The notes: a model not told the origin generated them from the letters alone. A stretch of DNA of 54,352 nucleotides from an uncultured Acetobacteraceae bacterium (GCA_903877125.1 CAIRCM010000032.1:1-54352); one strand, 5' to 3'; shown: positions 26,667 to 36,137, counted from the stretch's first letter. Numbers and translations are program-made.

Positions 26667-27308
26667 ATGTCGGAGGCTGACGCCGTCGTCCCTGCATACT
26701 CGCTCGATCATGTGGTCCGTCTGACCGGACTGACCCGCGGGCAATTGCTCTATTGGGATCGGACCGGTTTCTTCCGCCCGCAACTGGCGGACGATAATCG
26801 GCGTAGACCCTATAGCCGCGTTTACTCGTTCAAGGATGTCGTTGGCCTGCGGGTTATCAGTGTGCTGTTGAACAAGCACAATGTCACCGTACATCATCTG
26901 AAAAAGGTTGCTCGGGAATTGGCCGCGCATAGCGCCGACGCCTGGGCGGACATCCGCCTGTATGTGCTGAACCGCCACGTACAGTTCAAGGAACCGGAAA
27001 CCGGCCAGATGCGTGGCGTGGTCGATGGCCAGTACGCTATCGCGGAGGTGGTGGAGGTGATCCAGGACATGCGGGATGCGACGGAGAAACTTCGCCAGCG
27101 ATCCCCGGACAAGGTCGGTACCGTGGAGCGACACCGTCACGTCGCCCACAACAGCCTTGTCTTCGGAGATACCCGTATTCCCGTACGCGCGATCATGGCC
27201 TTCCGCGACGCAGGCTATTCCATTCCAGCCATCCTGGACGAATATCCGTCGTTGACCGAGGCCGATATTCGGGCAGCCTTGTCTCTCCGCGACCCCGTCG
27301 CGGCGTAG
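26667..27308 (+). CDS. MerR-like HTH fused to DUF433 antitoxin domain
   Basis: A 213-residue protein from ATG 26667, chosen because gaagg stands five bases upstream; ATG 26634 is also in frame. Residues about 8–80 form a MerR-type winged helix (YSLDHVVRLTGLTRGQLLYW then VYSFKDVVGLRVI). Residues about 145–213 form a DUF433 domain (RIPVRAIMAFRDAGYSIPAI then LDEYPSLTEADIRAAL). DUF433 proteins pair with DUF5615 PIN-like toxins, so the HTH part probably autoregulates the pair. The toxin gene follows after 22 bp. Confidence 0.82.
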   Translation: MSEADAVVPAYSLDHVVRLTGLTRGQLLYWDRTGFFRPQLADDNRRRPYSRVYSFKDVVGLRVISVLLNKHNVTVHHLKKVARELAAHSADAWADIRLYVLNRHVQFKEPETGQMRGVVDGQYAIAEVVEVIQDMRDATEKLRQRSPDKVGTVERHRHVAHNSLVFGDTRIPVRAIMAFRDAGYSIPAILDEYPSLTEADIRAALSLRDPVAA

Positions 27309-27330
27309 TGCGCGGGGCGTCAACGCTGCA

Positions 27331-27714
27331 ATGAAATTTCTGCTCGACCATTGTGTCCCGGCGTCGGTCGAGCGGGTCTTGGTCGCAGCGGGCCACGTCG
27401 GAATCTGGGTCAAAGACATCTTGCCGACCGACGCGCCGGATGAAGTTGTCGCGACCGCGGCAGAAAATTCCGATGCCGTTCTGGTGTCCATGGACAAGGA
27501 TTTCAAAAAAATCGCACCCAGGGTGCCAGTCGGCCATCGCACCCGTTTTCGTCGTCTCAGCCATGTCAGCCTCGACTGCACCGAACCGCAAGCCGCCGCT
27601 CGACTCCACGAAGCGATGACGCTCGTCGAGGCTGAATTCCAATTGGCTGGCATGCGCCCGGACTCCCGCATGATCGTCTGGATCGGAGGAAACTACATCC
27701 GGACAAACCGCTGA
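27331..27714 (+). CDS. DUF5615 PIN-like toxin
   Basis: A 127-residue protein with a PIN-like fold. FLLDHCVPASVERVL supplies the first aspartate, DEVVATAAENSDAVLVSMDKD the next acidic positions, and a basic segment follows. DUF5615 proteins are predicted nucleases paired with DUF433 antitoxins, as here. No strong ribosome-binding site is visible, so translation may be coupled to the upstream gene. The right direct repeat begins five bases after its stop. Confidence 0.8.
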   Translation: MKFLLDHCVPASVERVLVAAGHVGIWVKDILPTDAPDEVVATAAENSDAVLVSMDKDFKKIAPRVPVGHRTRFRRLSHVSLDCTEPQAAARLHEAMTLVEAEFQLAGMRPDSRMIVWIGGNYIRTNR

Positions 27715-27718
27715 CCCA

Positions 27719-27738
27719 CCGGTTGCCACAATCCGCCC
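27719..27738 (+). repeat. Right 20-bp direct repeat of the toxin–antitoxin cassette
   Basis: Perfect copy of 26569–26588 (ccggttgccacaatccgccc). The period between the copies is 1,150 bases and encloses exactly the two-gene toxin–antitoxin module with its promoter. Confidence 0.9.
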
Positions 27739-27781
27739 AATACGCTTCTCTCTGCCCCTGTCTTCTCAGGAGAACCCCACC

Positions 27782-28618
27782 ATGCGCGTTACCGTGGTGC
27801 AGATGAATCCCGGCGCGAACAAGGACGACAACATCGCCCAGGCGCGCCGCCTGATCGAAGGCGCGGTGGCCGAGGACAAGCCGGACATCATCTCCCTCCC
27901 CGAAGTCTGGGACTCACTTGGCGGCGACCGCGCGACCCGGATGGCCAACGCGGAAATGCTGCCCGCCCAAGGGTCCAACGAACCCGGCGGCCCCGCCTAC
28001 GAGTTCCTCCGCGAAACCGCCCGCGCCGCGAAAGTCCATGTGCACGGTGGCTCGATCATCGAGCAGGGGCCGGAAAAACTGTTCAACACCACCGTGGTGT
28101 TCAACCCCGACGGCACCGAACTCGCCCGCTACCGCAAGATGCATTTGTTCGACATCGTCGGCCCCGACGGCACCGGCTACCGCGAATCCAACGCCTATGG
28201 CGCAGGGGATGAGGTCGTGACCTACGAGGCCAACGGCGTGAAGGTCGGCTGCGCGATCTGCTACGATGTCCGTTTCCCCGACCTGTTCTGGGAACTCCGC
28301 AAGCAAGGCGCCGAACTCATTTTCCTGCCTTCGGCCTTCACGCTGGCAACCGGCAAGGACCATTGGGAGCCCTTGCTGAAAGGCCGAGCCATCGAAACCC
28401 AGTGCTGGTTCGCCGCGCCCGCAACTTGGGGCAAGCACCTCGAAGGCAAAGGCGAGGCCCGCTTCACCTACGGTCATTCCATGGTGGTGAACCCCTGGGG
28501 CAGCGTCGTTGCCCAGGTCTCCGACGGCATCGGCTGGTCCACCGCGCGGCTCGATCAAACCGTCACCGCCCGAATCCGCCGCGACATGCCCGTACTCGAA
28601 CACCGGAAACGGGTGTGA
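27782..28618 (+). CDS. Nitrilase-superfamily amidase (Nit/omega-amidase-like)
   Basis: A 278-residue carbon–nitrogen hydrolase with the catalytic triad Glu41 (SLPEVW), Lys119 (YRKMHLFD) and Cys160 ([13 protein letters not shown]). The sequence is closest in style to Nit1/Nit2 enzymes, which hydrolyse deaminated glutathione or omega-amides such as alpha-ketoglutaramate. caggag precedes ATG 27782. It opens a run of eight plus-strand genes and overlaps NAD kinase. Confidence 0.9.
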   Translation: MRVTVVQMNPGANKDDNIAQARRLIEGAVAEDKPDIISLPEVWDSLGGDRATRMANAEMLPAQGSNEPGGPAYEFLRETARAAKVHVHGGSIIEQGPEKLFNTTVVFNPDGTELARYRKMHLFDIVGPDGTGYRESNAYGAGDEVVTYEANGVKVGCAICYDVRFPDLFWELRKQGAELIFLPSAFTLATGKDHWEPLLKGRAIETQCWFAAPATWGKHLEGKGEARFTYGHSMVVNPWGSVVAQVSDGIGWSTARLDQTVTARIRRDMPVLEHRKRV

Positions 28619-29427
28619 CCCTGACCGCGACCGGACTGCCGGTCGGCCCGGCCCGCCGCTTCAGCGAAGGACGCATCGCGTTCGACGCCGCACCAACGCC
28701 CGTCGCCGCCGAAGCTCTCGCTCGCTTGGTGGCGCGCTACGGCAACTGCCCGATGGCCCAGGCCGATATCATCGTGCCGCTGGGCGGCGATGGTTTCATG
28801 TTGGAAACCATCCACAAGGCGCTGGAATACAACAAGCCGGTCTACGGTATGAACCGGGGCTCCGTCGGCTTCCTCATGAACAGCTTCGATGAGGCCGACC
28901 TGATCAACCGCCTCACCCGGGCGCAGGCGGCGGAATTGCACCCGCTGCGCATGCACGCGGTGACCGTCACCGGCGCGGTGGAAGAGGCGCTGGCCTTCAA
29001 CGAAGTCAGCCTGCTGCGTCAGATCCGCCAGGCCGCCAAAATCCGCATCACCATCGACGGGCGCGTCCGCCTCGCCGAACTGTCCTGCGACGGCGTGCTG
29101 ATCTCCACCCCCGCCGGCTCCACCGCCTACAACCTGTCCGCACACGGCCCCATCGTGCCGCTGTCGGCCAATCTGCTGCCCTTGACCCCTATCTCCTCCT
29201 TCCGCCCAAGGCGCTGGCGTGGCGCCCTGCTGCCCAGCACCGCCGAAGTCCTGTTCGAAGTGCTGGAGACCGACAAACGCCCCACCGCCGCCGTCGCCGA
29301 CTTCACCGAAGTCCGCGACGTCGCATCCGTCGCCGTCAGCGAGGATCGGACCGTGAGCGTGACCGTCCTGTTCGATCCCGATCAGGGCCTGTCGGAACGC
29401 ATCATCGTCGAACAATTCACCGTATAG
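28615..29427 (+). CDS. nadK: NAD kinase
   Basis: A 270-residue ATP-NAD kinase that makes NADP. The GGDG motif is at residues 57–60 ([12 protein letters not shown]), followed by the NE-type substrate motif AFNEVSL and the glycine-rich [19 protein letters not shown]. The size is typical of the short alphaproteobacterial enzymes. GTG 28615 overlaps the upstream stop (GTGA), so translation is coupled. Confidence 0.93.
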   Translation: MTLTATGLPVGPARRFSEGRIAFDAAPTPVAAEALARLVARYGNCPMAQADIIVPLGGDGFMLETIHKALEYNKPVYGMNRGSVGFLMNSFDEADLINRLTRAQAAELHPLRMHAVTVTGAVEEALAFNEVSLLRQIRQAAKIRITIDGRVRLAELSCDGVLISTPAGSTAYNLSAHGPIVPLSANLLPLTPISSFRPRRWRGALLPSTAEVLFEVLETDKRPTAAVADFTEVRDVASVAVSEDRTVSVTVLFDPDQGLSERIIVEQFTV

Positions 29428-29436
29428 GAGATCGCC

Positions 29437-30597
29437 ATGACAGAGCTTCCTGTCGCCAAACCCGAGGATGTCGGTCTGTCCGCCGACGCGCTCGCTCGCC
29501 TGTCCTCCGCCCTGCGGGACCGCTGCGCCACCGGACACATCCCCGGTGCCGTCGCCCTCGTCGCTCGGCATGGCAAGATCGCCTACCATGAGGCGTTTGG
29601 CGCCATCGCCCCCGGCGGCGCACCGATGACCACCGATGCCATTTTCCGCATCTATTCGATGACCAAACCCATCGTCTCGGTCGCCGTGATGATGCTGTGG
29701 GAAGAAGGCCGCGTGCTGCTGAGCGACCCGATTTCCAAGTTTATCCCGTCCTTCGCGACGATGCATGTCGGTATCGACAAAGTGCCCGCCGCGCGCGCGA
29801 TCACGGTGCAGGATCTGCTGCGCCACACCTCGGGTTTGACGTACGAATTTCGCGGCAACGGCCCCGTCCACAAGGCCTATGTCGAATCCCGCGTCGCCCG
29901 GCTGAAACAAACCAACGCCGATCAGGCGGAAACCCTGGCATCCCTGCCGCTGTTGCACCAGCCCGGCGCGCATTGGGAGTATTCCCGTTCCATCGACGTC
30001 CTCGGCCGGCTGGTCGAAGTCCTGTCCGGCCAGACGCTGGGCGCGTTCCTGACCGAGCGTATCTTGGCCCCGCTCGGCATGACCGACACCGCGTTTTCGG
30101 TGCCGGAGAAAGACCACGCCCGAATCGCCGAACCCTTCGCCAAAAACCCGGAAAACGGCACCGATGTCGCACTGCTGGACGTCAAACGCCCGGCGCTGTT
30201 CGAATCCGGCGGCGGCGGCATGGTCGGCACCGCGATCGACTATGCCAAGTTTTGCACCATGCTCGCCAATAACGGCCGCCTGGGCAACGTGCGGCTGCTG
30301 GGCCGCAAGACGATCGAACTGATGACCTCGGATCATCTGGGCAACGTCCCCAGCAATCCCGATTTGCTGCCACCAGGCCACGGCTTCGGCCTCGGCTTCG
30401 CCGTGCGGACCAGCGCCGGCATGGCGCCGTTCCCCGGCTCCATCGGCAATTATTACTGGAGCGGCGCGGCCGGCACGTCCTTCTGGGTCGATCCCGCGGA
30501 ACGGCTTTACGCCGTGCTCATGATCCAGGCCCCGGTGCAGCGCGAATATTACCGACTGCTGTTCCGCGACCTGGTGTACGCGGCGGTGACCGATTGA
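29437..30597 (+). CDS. Beta-lactamase-family serine hydrolase (class C fold)
   Basis: A 386-residue penicillin-binding-protein-like hydrolase. The nucleophile motif S74-M-T-K77 is in RIYSMTKPIVSVAV; YSRSIDVLGRL supplies the Y-x-x motif. No signal peptide is visible, which argues for a cytoplasmic esterase or peptidase rather than a true beta-lactamase. taggag at the preceding stop gives a good ribosome-binding site. Four-base overlap with the TauE gene. Confidence 0.87.
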   Translation: MTELPVAKPEDVGLSADALARLSSALRDRCATGHIPGAVALVARHGKIAYHEAFGAIAPGGAPMTTDAIFRIYSMTKPIVSVAVMMLWEEGRVLLSDPISKFIPSFATMHVGIDKVPAARAITVQDLLRHTSGLTYEFRGNGPVHKAYVESRVARLKQTNADQAETLASLPLLHQPGAHWEYSRSIDVLGRLVEVLSGQTLGAFLTERILAPLGMTDTAFSVPEKDHARIAEPFAKNPENGTDVALLDVKRPALFESGGGGMVGTAIDYAKFCTMLANNGRLGNVRLLGRKTIELMTSDHLGNVPSNPDLLPPGHGFGLGFAVRTSAGMAPFPGSIGNYYWSGAAGTSFWVDPAERLYAVLMIQAPVQREYYRLLFRDLVYAAVTD

Positions 30598-31334
30598 TTG
30601 CCGGCCAGGCTTGGCAAATCGTCGCGGTCCTGTTCGGCACCGCCTTTGTCGCTGGTTTGGCTCGGGGTTTTTCCGGCTTCGGATCGGCGCTGATTTTCAT
30701 CCCGGTCGCCAGCGCCGCGGTTGGGCCGGTGCTGGCGGCGACCGTGCTCCTGGTGGTCGATGGCATTGGTGCCGCCCCCATGCTGCCATCCGGGTGGCGG
30801 CATGGGGATCGCCGAGCCGTGGCCGTGATGAGCATCGGCGCGATGGTGGCGATCCCGGCGGGCAGCATGGCGCTGGCATGGCTCGACCCCGTTACCCTGC
30901 GTTGGGGCATTTCCCTCACGATCCTGTTGCTGGTCGGGCTGCTCGCGTCCGGGTGGCGCTATGCCGGGCGCCCAGCGACGCCCGTCACCGTCGGGGTCGG
31001 CATGATCTCGGGCTTCCTGAGCGGTTCGGCGCAGATCGGCGGTGCGCCGGCCGTTGCTTATTGGTTGGGAAGAGCCGCGACGAACCAACTGGTGCGCGCG
31101 AATATGGTGCTGTTCCTGGCGGGGTCGAACATCTACACCGCGATCGCGTACGGGCTGGCCGGCCTGTTCGCCTGGCCGGTCCTGACGCTCTCGCTGTTCG
31201 CCGGTCCGGCATACGTCGCCGGCACCCAGCTTGGAATACGCATGTTCGGGCTGGCGCGGCCGCAAACCTTCCGGCGTATCGCCCACGCGCTGATCGCGAT
31301 GGCGGCGATCCTGGGGCTGCCGGTTTTTCATTGA
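30594..31334 (+). CDS. TauE/SafE-family sulfite/organosulfonate exporter
   Basis: A 246-residue polytopic membrane protein with about eight helices. The duplicated TauE signature shows in ARGFSGFGSALIFIP and SGFLSGSAQIGGAPAVAYW. Family members export sulfite, sulfoacetate or related anions. TTG 30594 overlaps the upstream stop. Its place in a catabolic run, with a persulfide dioxygenase gene elsewhere in the window, hints at sulfur compound handling. Confidence 0.83.
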   Translation: MIAGQAWQIVAVLFGTAFVAGLARGFSGFGSALIFIPVASAAVGPVLAATVLLVVDGIGAAPMLPSGWRHGDRRAVAVMSIGAMVAIPAGSMALAWLDPVTLRWGISLTILLLVGLLASGWRYAGRPATPVTVGVGMISGFLSGSAQIGGAPAVAYWLGRAATNQLVRANMVLFLAGSNIYTAIAYGLAGLFAWPVLTLSLFAGPAYVAGTQLGIRMFGLARPQTFRRIAHALIAMAAILGLPVFH

Positions 31335-31373
31335 GGTTGGTAAGCTGACCGCCTCCAGCGCAGGAACCGACCG

Positions 31374-32600
31374 ATGATAACCCCCGAAGCCGCCAAAAAT
31401 ATCGAGTTCATCGGTCACACCGACCAGGGCGGCAAGGGCGATGGGGTCCAGGTCATGGTCGATCGGGGCTACGCCTATATCGGCACCCGCGTCAGCGGCG
31501 GTGTGATGGTCACCGACGTTCGCGATCCCCGCGCACCGAAGCCCGTGCAGTTGCTGCCGGTGCACCCGAATTCGGTGTGTCTGCATTTGCAGGCGGCCGA
31601 GGGCCTGCTGCTGAATATCGAGGAACTCAACCTCCGAGCACTGTTGTCGATCAAGGATTATTACACGGGGTCGAACCAGGTGGATTCGTCGCTCTACGGG
31701 ACGCGTGGGGTGGATTTTTCCGCCGGCATGCGGGTCTACGACACGTCCGATCCCGCAAATCCTCGCCCGATCGGGTTCATGGAGGTGCAGGGCCTCGGAC
31801 TGCACCGCATCTGGTGGACCGGTGGCCGTTACGCCTACGCGTCCGCTTTGCTGGATGGGTTCATCGACCACATCTTCATCGTCATCGACATGATCGACCC
31901 CACCAGGCCGGTGGAATGCGGCCGCTGGTGGATCCCCGGCATGAACCTGGCCGCCGGGGAGACGCCGCATTGGAAAGGCCGCTGGGCGCTGCACCATGCG
32001 GTGGTGGAGGACGACATCGCCTACGCCTCCTGGCGCGACGGTGGTCTGACGATCCTGGACGTGTCCGACAAGACCGCGCCCAAGCTGATCGCTCACCGCA
32101 ATTGGTCGCCGCCGTTCGGCGGAGGCACCCATAGTGCGCTCCCGCTGCACGACCGTAATTTGCTCGTCGTCGCGGACGAGGCGACCATGAACATCGACCA
32201 GTCGCAGATCAAAAACACCTGGGTGTTCGATATCCGCGACAAGTCGAACCCCATATCGATTTCCACCTTTCCCAGTCCAGCGGAGCAGGATTACGTTGCG
32301 ATGGGCGGGCAGTTCGGGCCGCACAATCTACATGAAAACCGCCCGGGTTCGTTCCAGTCCTCGACAACCATTTTCGCGACATGGCAAAGCGCGGGGGTGC
32401 GGGTGTTCGACATCGCCAACCCCTTCCGTCCCGAGGAAGTCGGCTATTTCGTCCCGCCCCAGCCGACCGTCTGGCGGGAGCCGTTGCGGGGGCGCGCCAA
32501 GATGCGGCACACGGCGGACCTGTGGGTGTCGAAGGAGGGGCTGATGTACGTCACCGACTACGATGCGGGGCTGTACATCCTGCAATGGAAGGGCGCATGA
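31374..32600 (+). CDS. LVIVD-repeat beta-propeller protein
   Basis: A 408-residue propeller built from LVIVD-like blades such as GGVMVTDVRDPRAP, AGMRVYDTSDPANP, GGLTILDVSDKTAP and AGVRVFDIANPFRP. Several histidines (LHRIW, LHHAVVEDD, FGPHNLHENR) lie where metal ligands sit in selenium-binding-protein-like propellers, so a metalloenzyme is possible. No signal peptide. It overlaps the EthD gene by four bases. Function unknown. Confidence 0.78.
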   Translation: MITPEAAKNIEFIGHTDQGGKGDGVQVMVDRGYAYIGTRVSGGVMVTDVRDPRAPKPVQLLPVHPNSVCLHLQAAEGLLLNIEELNLRALLSIKDYYTGSNQVDSSLYGTRGVDFSAGMRVYDTSDPANPRPIGFMEVQGLGLHRIWWTGGRYAYASALLDGFIDHIFIVIDMIDPTRPVECGRWWIPGMNLAAGETPHWKGRWALHHAVVEDDIAYASWRDGGLTILDVSDKTAPKLIAHRNWSPPFGGGTHSALPLHDRNLLVVADEATMNIDQSQIKNTWVFDIRDKSNPISISTFPSPAEQDYVAMGGQFGPHNLHENRPGSFQSSTTIFATWQSAGVRVFDIANPFRPEEVGYFVPPQPTVWREPLRGRAKMRHTADLWVSKEGLMYVTDYDAGLYILQWKGA

Positions 32601-33172
32601 TCGCCGCGATCAGCCTGATGCGCCGCCTCGACGGTGTCGGACTCGCGGAGTTCCGCCGTCACTGGCTCGATATTCACGGCCCGCTCGTGCAGTCCTTCGC
32701 CGGATTGCGCCGTTACGTGCAGTGCCATGTCATCGATAATCCCGCGACCAACACCGCCGCCAGGGCGCTGGGAATCGATGGATTTCCGATCCTGTTTTTC
32801 GACAACGATGAAGACCGTAAGCTGGCGCACGGGTCCCCGGCGATGGCTGCCTGCAACATCGACTCGCGCGAATTCATCGGCGCCGTTTCGCGCGTGATGA
32901 CCGCGCCGGTCGAAATCGTGCCCGGTCAAGGCGGGCGCTTGTCGGCGATCGTGCTGGCCACGGCATTCCCGCCGGTGAAGGTCGCGGGTCTCACCCGGTT
33001 CGATGTTCTCTCGCAAGGACCCGCACCCGCCAGCACCGTCCCGCATCTCCCGGTCACCGTGCCTGGCGTCTTCCATGCCCGCTTCGACAGTCTGGTGGAA
33101 CTGGAAGCGGCCATGGCCGGCGTGTCGGACCCGGTCTTCGTCGTCGAAGAGCATTGGCTGCCACCAACTTGA
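32597..33172 (+). CDS. EthD-domain protein
   Basis: A 191-residue ferredoxin-like dimeric alpha/beta-barrel protein, possibly two EthD units. MIAAISLMRRLDGVGLAEFR begins the first, with HWLDIHGPLVQSF, the EthD hallmark, next. FHARFDSLVELEAAM is in the second. EthD proteins often serve in oxidative breakdown of ethers and polyketides. It is translationally coupled to the LVIVD gene (ATGA). Confidence 0.78.
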   Translation: MIAAISLMRRLDGVGLAEFRRHWLDIHGPLVQSFAGLRRYVQCHVIDNPATNTAARALGIDGFPILFFDNDEDRKLAHGSPAMAACNIDSREFIGAVSRVMTAPVEIVPGQGGRLSAIVLATAFPPVKVAGLTRFDVLSQGPAPASTVPHLPVTVPGVFHARFDSLVELEAAMAGVSDPVFVVEEHWLPPT

Positions 33173-33223
33173 GAACTTCCCTGTTCGGTCGCACACTGCG
33201 GCAGCAACACGGAGGAAACAACC

Positions 33224-34153
33224 ATGCAAATCGGCTTCATCGGTCTTGGCATGATGGGCAAGGGCATGGCCGCCAATCTGCAAAAGGCCGGCCATAAGAT
33301 CATCGTCCATGACCTGACCCGTCAGGCGGCGTCGACCCATCTGGAAAATGGCGCCGTCTGGGCCGACAGCCCCAAAGCACTGGCCGCGCGATGCGACGTG
33401 GTCTTCACCTCACTGCCGACCCCCGCCGACGTGCGCGCCGTCGGCACCGGCGAGAATGGGCTGATCGAGGGCTTCAAACCCGGTTCCGCCTGGTTCGATT
33501 TGTCGACCAACGCGGTCGACGTGGTGCGTGATCTCGCCGGCATTTTCAAGGAAAAGGGCGTCGATTTCCTCGATGCGCCGGTCAGCGGCGGTCCGCGCGG
33601 GGCGGCATCGGGCAAGCTGGCGATCTGGGTCGGCGGCGAAAAGGCAACCTTCGACAAATACGCCGCCGCATTGTCCGCCATGGGCGATCAGGCCCGCTAT
33701 ATCGGGGCGATCGGTGCCGGATCGATCGCGAAACTGGTGCACAACGCCTCGTCCGCCGCCATCGCGCTGGTGCAGGCGGAAACCTTCACCATGGGCATCA
33801 AGGCCGGCGTCGATCCGCTTGATCTGTTCGAGGCCGTGCGCCAGGGTGCCGCCGGCCGCAACCGCACGTTCGATCGGCTGGGCGGCCAATTCCTCACCGG
33901 CGTCTACGACCCGCCGGATTTTGCCCTGCGTCTGATCCACAAGGACGTCTCGTTGGCGTGTCAACTCGGCCGCGAACTGAGCGTGCCGATGCGCCTGACC
34001 AACCTGGCGCTGCAAGAATTGACCGAGGCGCTGAATCGCGGCTGGGGCCACCGCGACAGCCGCGTCGGCGCGCTGCTCCAGCAGGAACGCGCCGGTATCG
34101 AACCGATCAAGGTCGACCCCGCGAAAATCAAAGCCGTCATGGACAAAGGATAA
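33224..34153 (+). CDS. NAD(P)-dependent 3-hydroxyisobutyrate dehydrogenase-family enzyme
   Basis: A 309-residue beta-hydroxyacid dehydrogenase. The dinucleotide motif is GFIGLGMMGKGMA, the substrate loop DAPVSGGPRGAASGK, and the catalytic lysine KLVHNASSAA. It is a second, distant paralogue of the gene at 4499–5392. ggaggaa precedes the ATG. It lies four bases before the LLM gene, so both probably act on one compound. Confidence 0.87.
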   Translation: MQIGFIGLGMMGKGMAANLQKAGHKIIVHDLTRQAASTHLENGAVWADSPKALAARCDVVFTSLPTPADVRAVGTGENGLIEGFKPGSAWFDLSTNAVDVVRDLAGIFKEKGVDFLDAPVSGGPRGAASGKLAIWVGGEKATFDKYAAALSAMGDQARYIGAIGAGSIAKLVHNASSAAIALVQAETFTMGIKAGVDPLDLFEAVRQGAAGRNRTFDRLGGQFLTGVYDPPDFALRLIHKDVSLACQLGRELSVPMRLTNLALQELTEALNRGWGHRDSRVGALLQQERAGIEPIKVDPAKIKAVMDKG

Positions 34154-34157
34154 TATC

Positions 34158-35054
34158 ATGCAACTCGGGGCATCCCTTCCCGTCGGCGACATCGGCACCG
34201 GGCCGGCCGTCGTTCGCGACTACGCGCAAACCCTGGAAGGCATGGGTTTCGATTACATCCAGGCACCCGATCACGTGCTGGGCGGCAACCCCGCCGGGCA
34301 CAAGGACAAAGCCCGCGTCGGTACCAGCACGACAGCCTATCACGACCCGTTCGTGCTGTTCAGCTTCATCGCCGGCTGCACACAGAAGATCGGGTTCGCC
34401 CCAGGCGTGCTGATCCTGGCACAACGCCAGGCCGTGCTGGTAGCGAAACAGGCCGCCAGCCTCGACGAACTCTCGGGCGGCCGCCTGCGTCTGGGCATCG
34501 GCGTCGGCTGGAATGAGCTGGAATTCACCGGCCTGAACGAAAATTTCCGCAACCGCGGCAAGCGGTCCGAAGAGCAGGTGCAGGTCATGCAAGCGCTCTG
34601 GGCCAACGATCACGTGGACTTCGAGGGCAAATACCACACGATCGACGATTCCGGCATCAACCCCCGCCCGAAATCCGGCCGCGTGCCCGTCTGGTTCGGC
34701 GGCCATGTCGATGCCACGCTGGAACGCACGGCGAAATGGGGCGACGGGTGGATGCCCTTGGCCTATCCGGCCGACGATTCCGCGCTGAAGGCATTCGACA
34801 AGCTGAAGGGCCTGATCGCTGCCGCCGGCCGCAAACAGGAAGATGTCGGCATCGAGGTCTGGATGTCGCTCGGCAGCGACGATCCCGACCAGTGGCGTAA
34901 GGATTTCAGCTTCTGGAAGAAGGCGGGCGTCACCCACGTGACCGCCCACACGACCTATGCCAGCGGCCATCACAAGCGGATCGCCGGTAAATCCTCCGCC
35001 GACCATTTGGCCGCGATTGCGAAATTCCAGAAGGCGGTTGCCGATCTGGTTTAA
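34158..35054 (+). CDS. Luciferase-like (LLM) flavin/F420-dependent oxidoreductase
   Basis: A 298-residue TIM-barrel protein. GFDYIQAPDHVLGG, LDELSGGRLRLGIGVGWNELEF and the C-terminal GVTHVTAH are typical of the LLM group that uses reduced flavin or F420. No flavin reductase gene is nearby. It is the last of eight plus-strand genes; a palindromic repeat follows the stop at once. It is one of three LLM paralogues in the window. Confidence 0.87.
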   Translation: MQLGASLPVGDIGTGPAVVRDYAQTLEGMGFDYIQAPDHVLGGNPAGHKDKARVGTSTTAYHDPFVLFSFIAGCTQKIGFAPGVLILAQRQAVLVAKQAASLDELSGGRLRLGIGVGWNELEFTGLNENFRNRGKRSEEQVQVMQALWANDHVDFEGKYHTIDDSGINPRPKSGRVPVWFGGHVDATLERTAKWGDGWMPLAYPADDSALKAFDKLKGLIAAAGRKQEDVGIEVWMSLGSDDPDQWRKDFSFWKKAGVTHVTAHTTYASGHHKRIAGKSSADHLAAIAKFQKAVADLV

Positions 35055-35093
35055 AGCGTGATCGCCGGAGGTGGAACCACGCGATTAAACAAA
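35055..35093. repeat. Dispersed intergenic repeat, copy B
   Basis: Matches copy A (121–176) except for four substitutions and the absence of 17 bases. It begins at the base after the LLM stop codon. Confidence 0.6.
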
Positions 35094-35102
35094 AACCGGT
35101 AA

Positions 35103-35135
35103 AGCGCTACAGGGTCAACCTGACCCTGTGGCGCT
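35103..35135. terminator. Palindrome between convergent LLM genes
   Basis: agcgctacagggtca (35103–35117) pairs with tgaccctgtggcgct (35121–35135), 14 of 15 positions, loop acc. No T-run. It lies between two convergent genes and resembles 51877–51917, so it is either a two-way terminator or part of a repeat family. Confidence 0.55.
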
Positions 35136-35158
35136 CTGACGACACCGGCAGCCGGTGG

Positions 35159-36136
35159 TCACGACGCGAAGATCTCACCCAACCGCTTGATCGAATCCAA
35201 GGTCCGTTCCACCGGCAGCCCTGGCCACTGGCAACGCATGATGAAATGATTCGACCCGAGAATTTCGTGATATCGGGCGATCTCCTCTTTCACTTTGACC
35301 TTGTCGCCGATGATGAATTTGTCCCGGCCGTATTCTTCGAAATTATCGTCGATCTTGCGGCCCTCGAATCCCCAGGCCGCATAGGCCGCGTACTTGTATT
35401 GCAACGCTTCCCGGCATTCCTCGTGCGCGGTGGCATTGTTCGCACCGACGTAACATTCCACCATGATCGGGAAATCGGTCGCCGTCCGCCCATATTCCGC
35501 CAACGCCCCGCGATAGGTTTTCATCAGCGGCGCCGAACGTGACAACCCGTTGCTGTTCACGATAATCCACGCATCCCCGATCCGCGCCGCCCGGCGTACC
35601 GCGACTTCCGACGATCCGCCGATATAAAGCGGCGGCCCGCCCGGACGCACGGGTTTCAGGCCGATCCCGGCATCGTTGACCGTGTAGAACCGCCCTTTAT
35701 GGGTGACCTTGTCTTCGGTCCACAGCCGCTTCATCAGCCCGATCGCCTCGTTGAACCGCGGCGCCCGCTCGGTCAACGGCACGCCGAACGCATCGAATTC
35801 CTCCTGACGGTATCCAAGGCCGAGGCCCAGGATATAGTTTCCGCCGGTCAGAACATCCAAAGTCGCCGCTTCCTCGGCCACATGCATCGGATTCAGCGGC
35901 GGCAGCACCAGAATATTCGGCCCGATCGTCATGTCCTGCGCATGAGCCGCGATGTAACCCATCATCGGGGCGATCTGCAGCATCTGCATGGGGTGGGTCA
36001 GCCAATGATGCGGAAACCATAACGATTTGAAGCCGGCATCCCGAGCGGCCTTGACCTGGGTAACGATCTCCGGGATGCGGGCGGCAACGTTTGTTCCCTC
36101 GGGGAACTGGGTATTGATCATCAATCCGACTTGCAT
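35159..36136 (-). CDS. Luciferase-like (LLM) oxidoreductase
   Basis: A 325-residue LLM enzyme. LWFPHHWLTHPMQ, LDVLTGGNYILGLGLGYRQEE and RRAARIGDAWI are characteristic TIM-barrel segments. It starts one base after the stop of the molybdenum hydroxylase gene, so the two form a coupled pair. Start 36136 matches the family N-terminus MQVGLMIN. Substrate unknown. Confidence 0.86.
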   Translation of the reverse strand: MQVGLMINTQFPEGTNVAARIPEIVTQVKAARDAGFKSLWFPHHWLTHPMQMLQIAPMMGYIAAHAQDMTIGPNILVLPPLNPMHVAEEAATLDVLTGGNYILGLGLGYRQEEFDAFGVPLTERAPRFNEAIGLMKRLWTEDKVTHKGRFYTVNDAGIGLKPVRPGGPPLYIGGSSEVAVRRAARIGDAWIIVNSNGLSRSAPLMKTYRGALAEYGRTATDFPIMVECYVGANNATAHEECREALQYKYAAYAAWGFEGRKIDDNFEEYGRDKFIIGDKVKVKEEIARYHEILGSNHFIMRCQWPGLPVERTLDSIKRLGEIFAS

Positions 36137-36137
36137 C

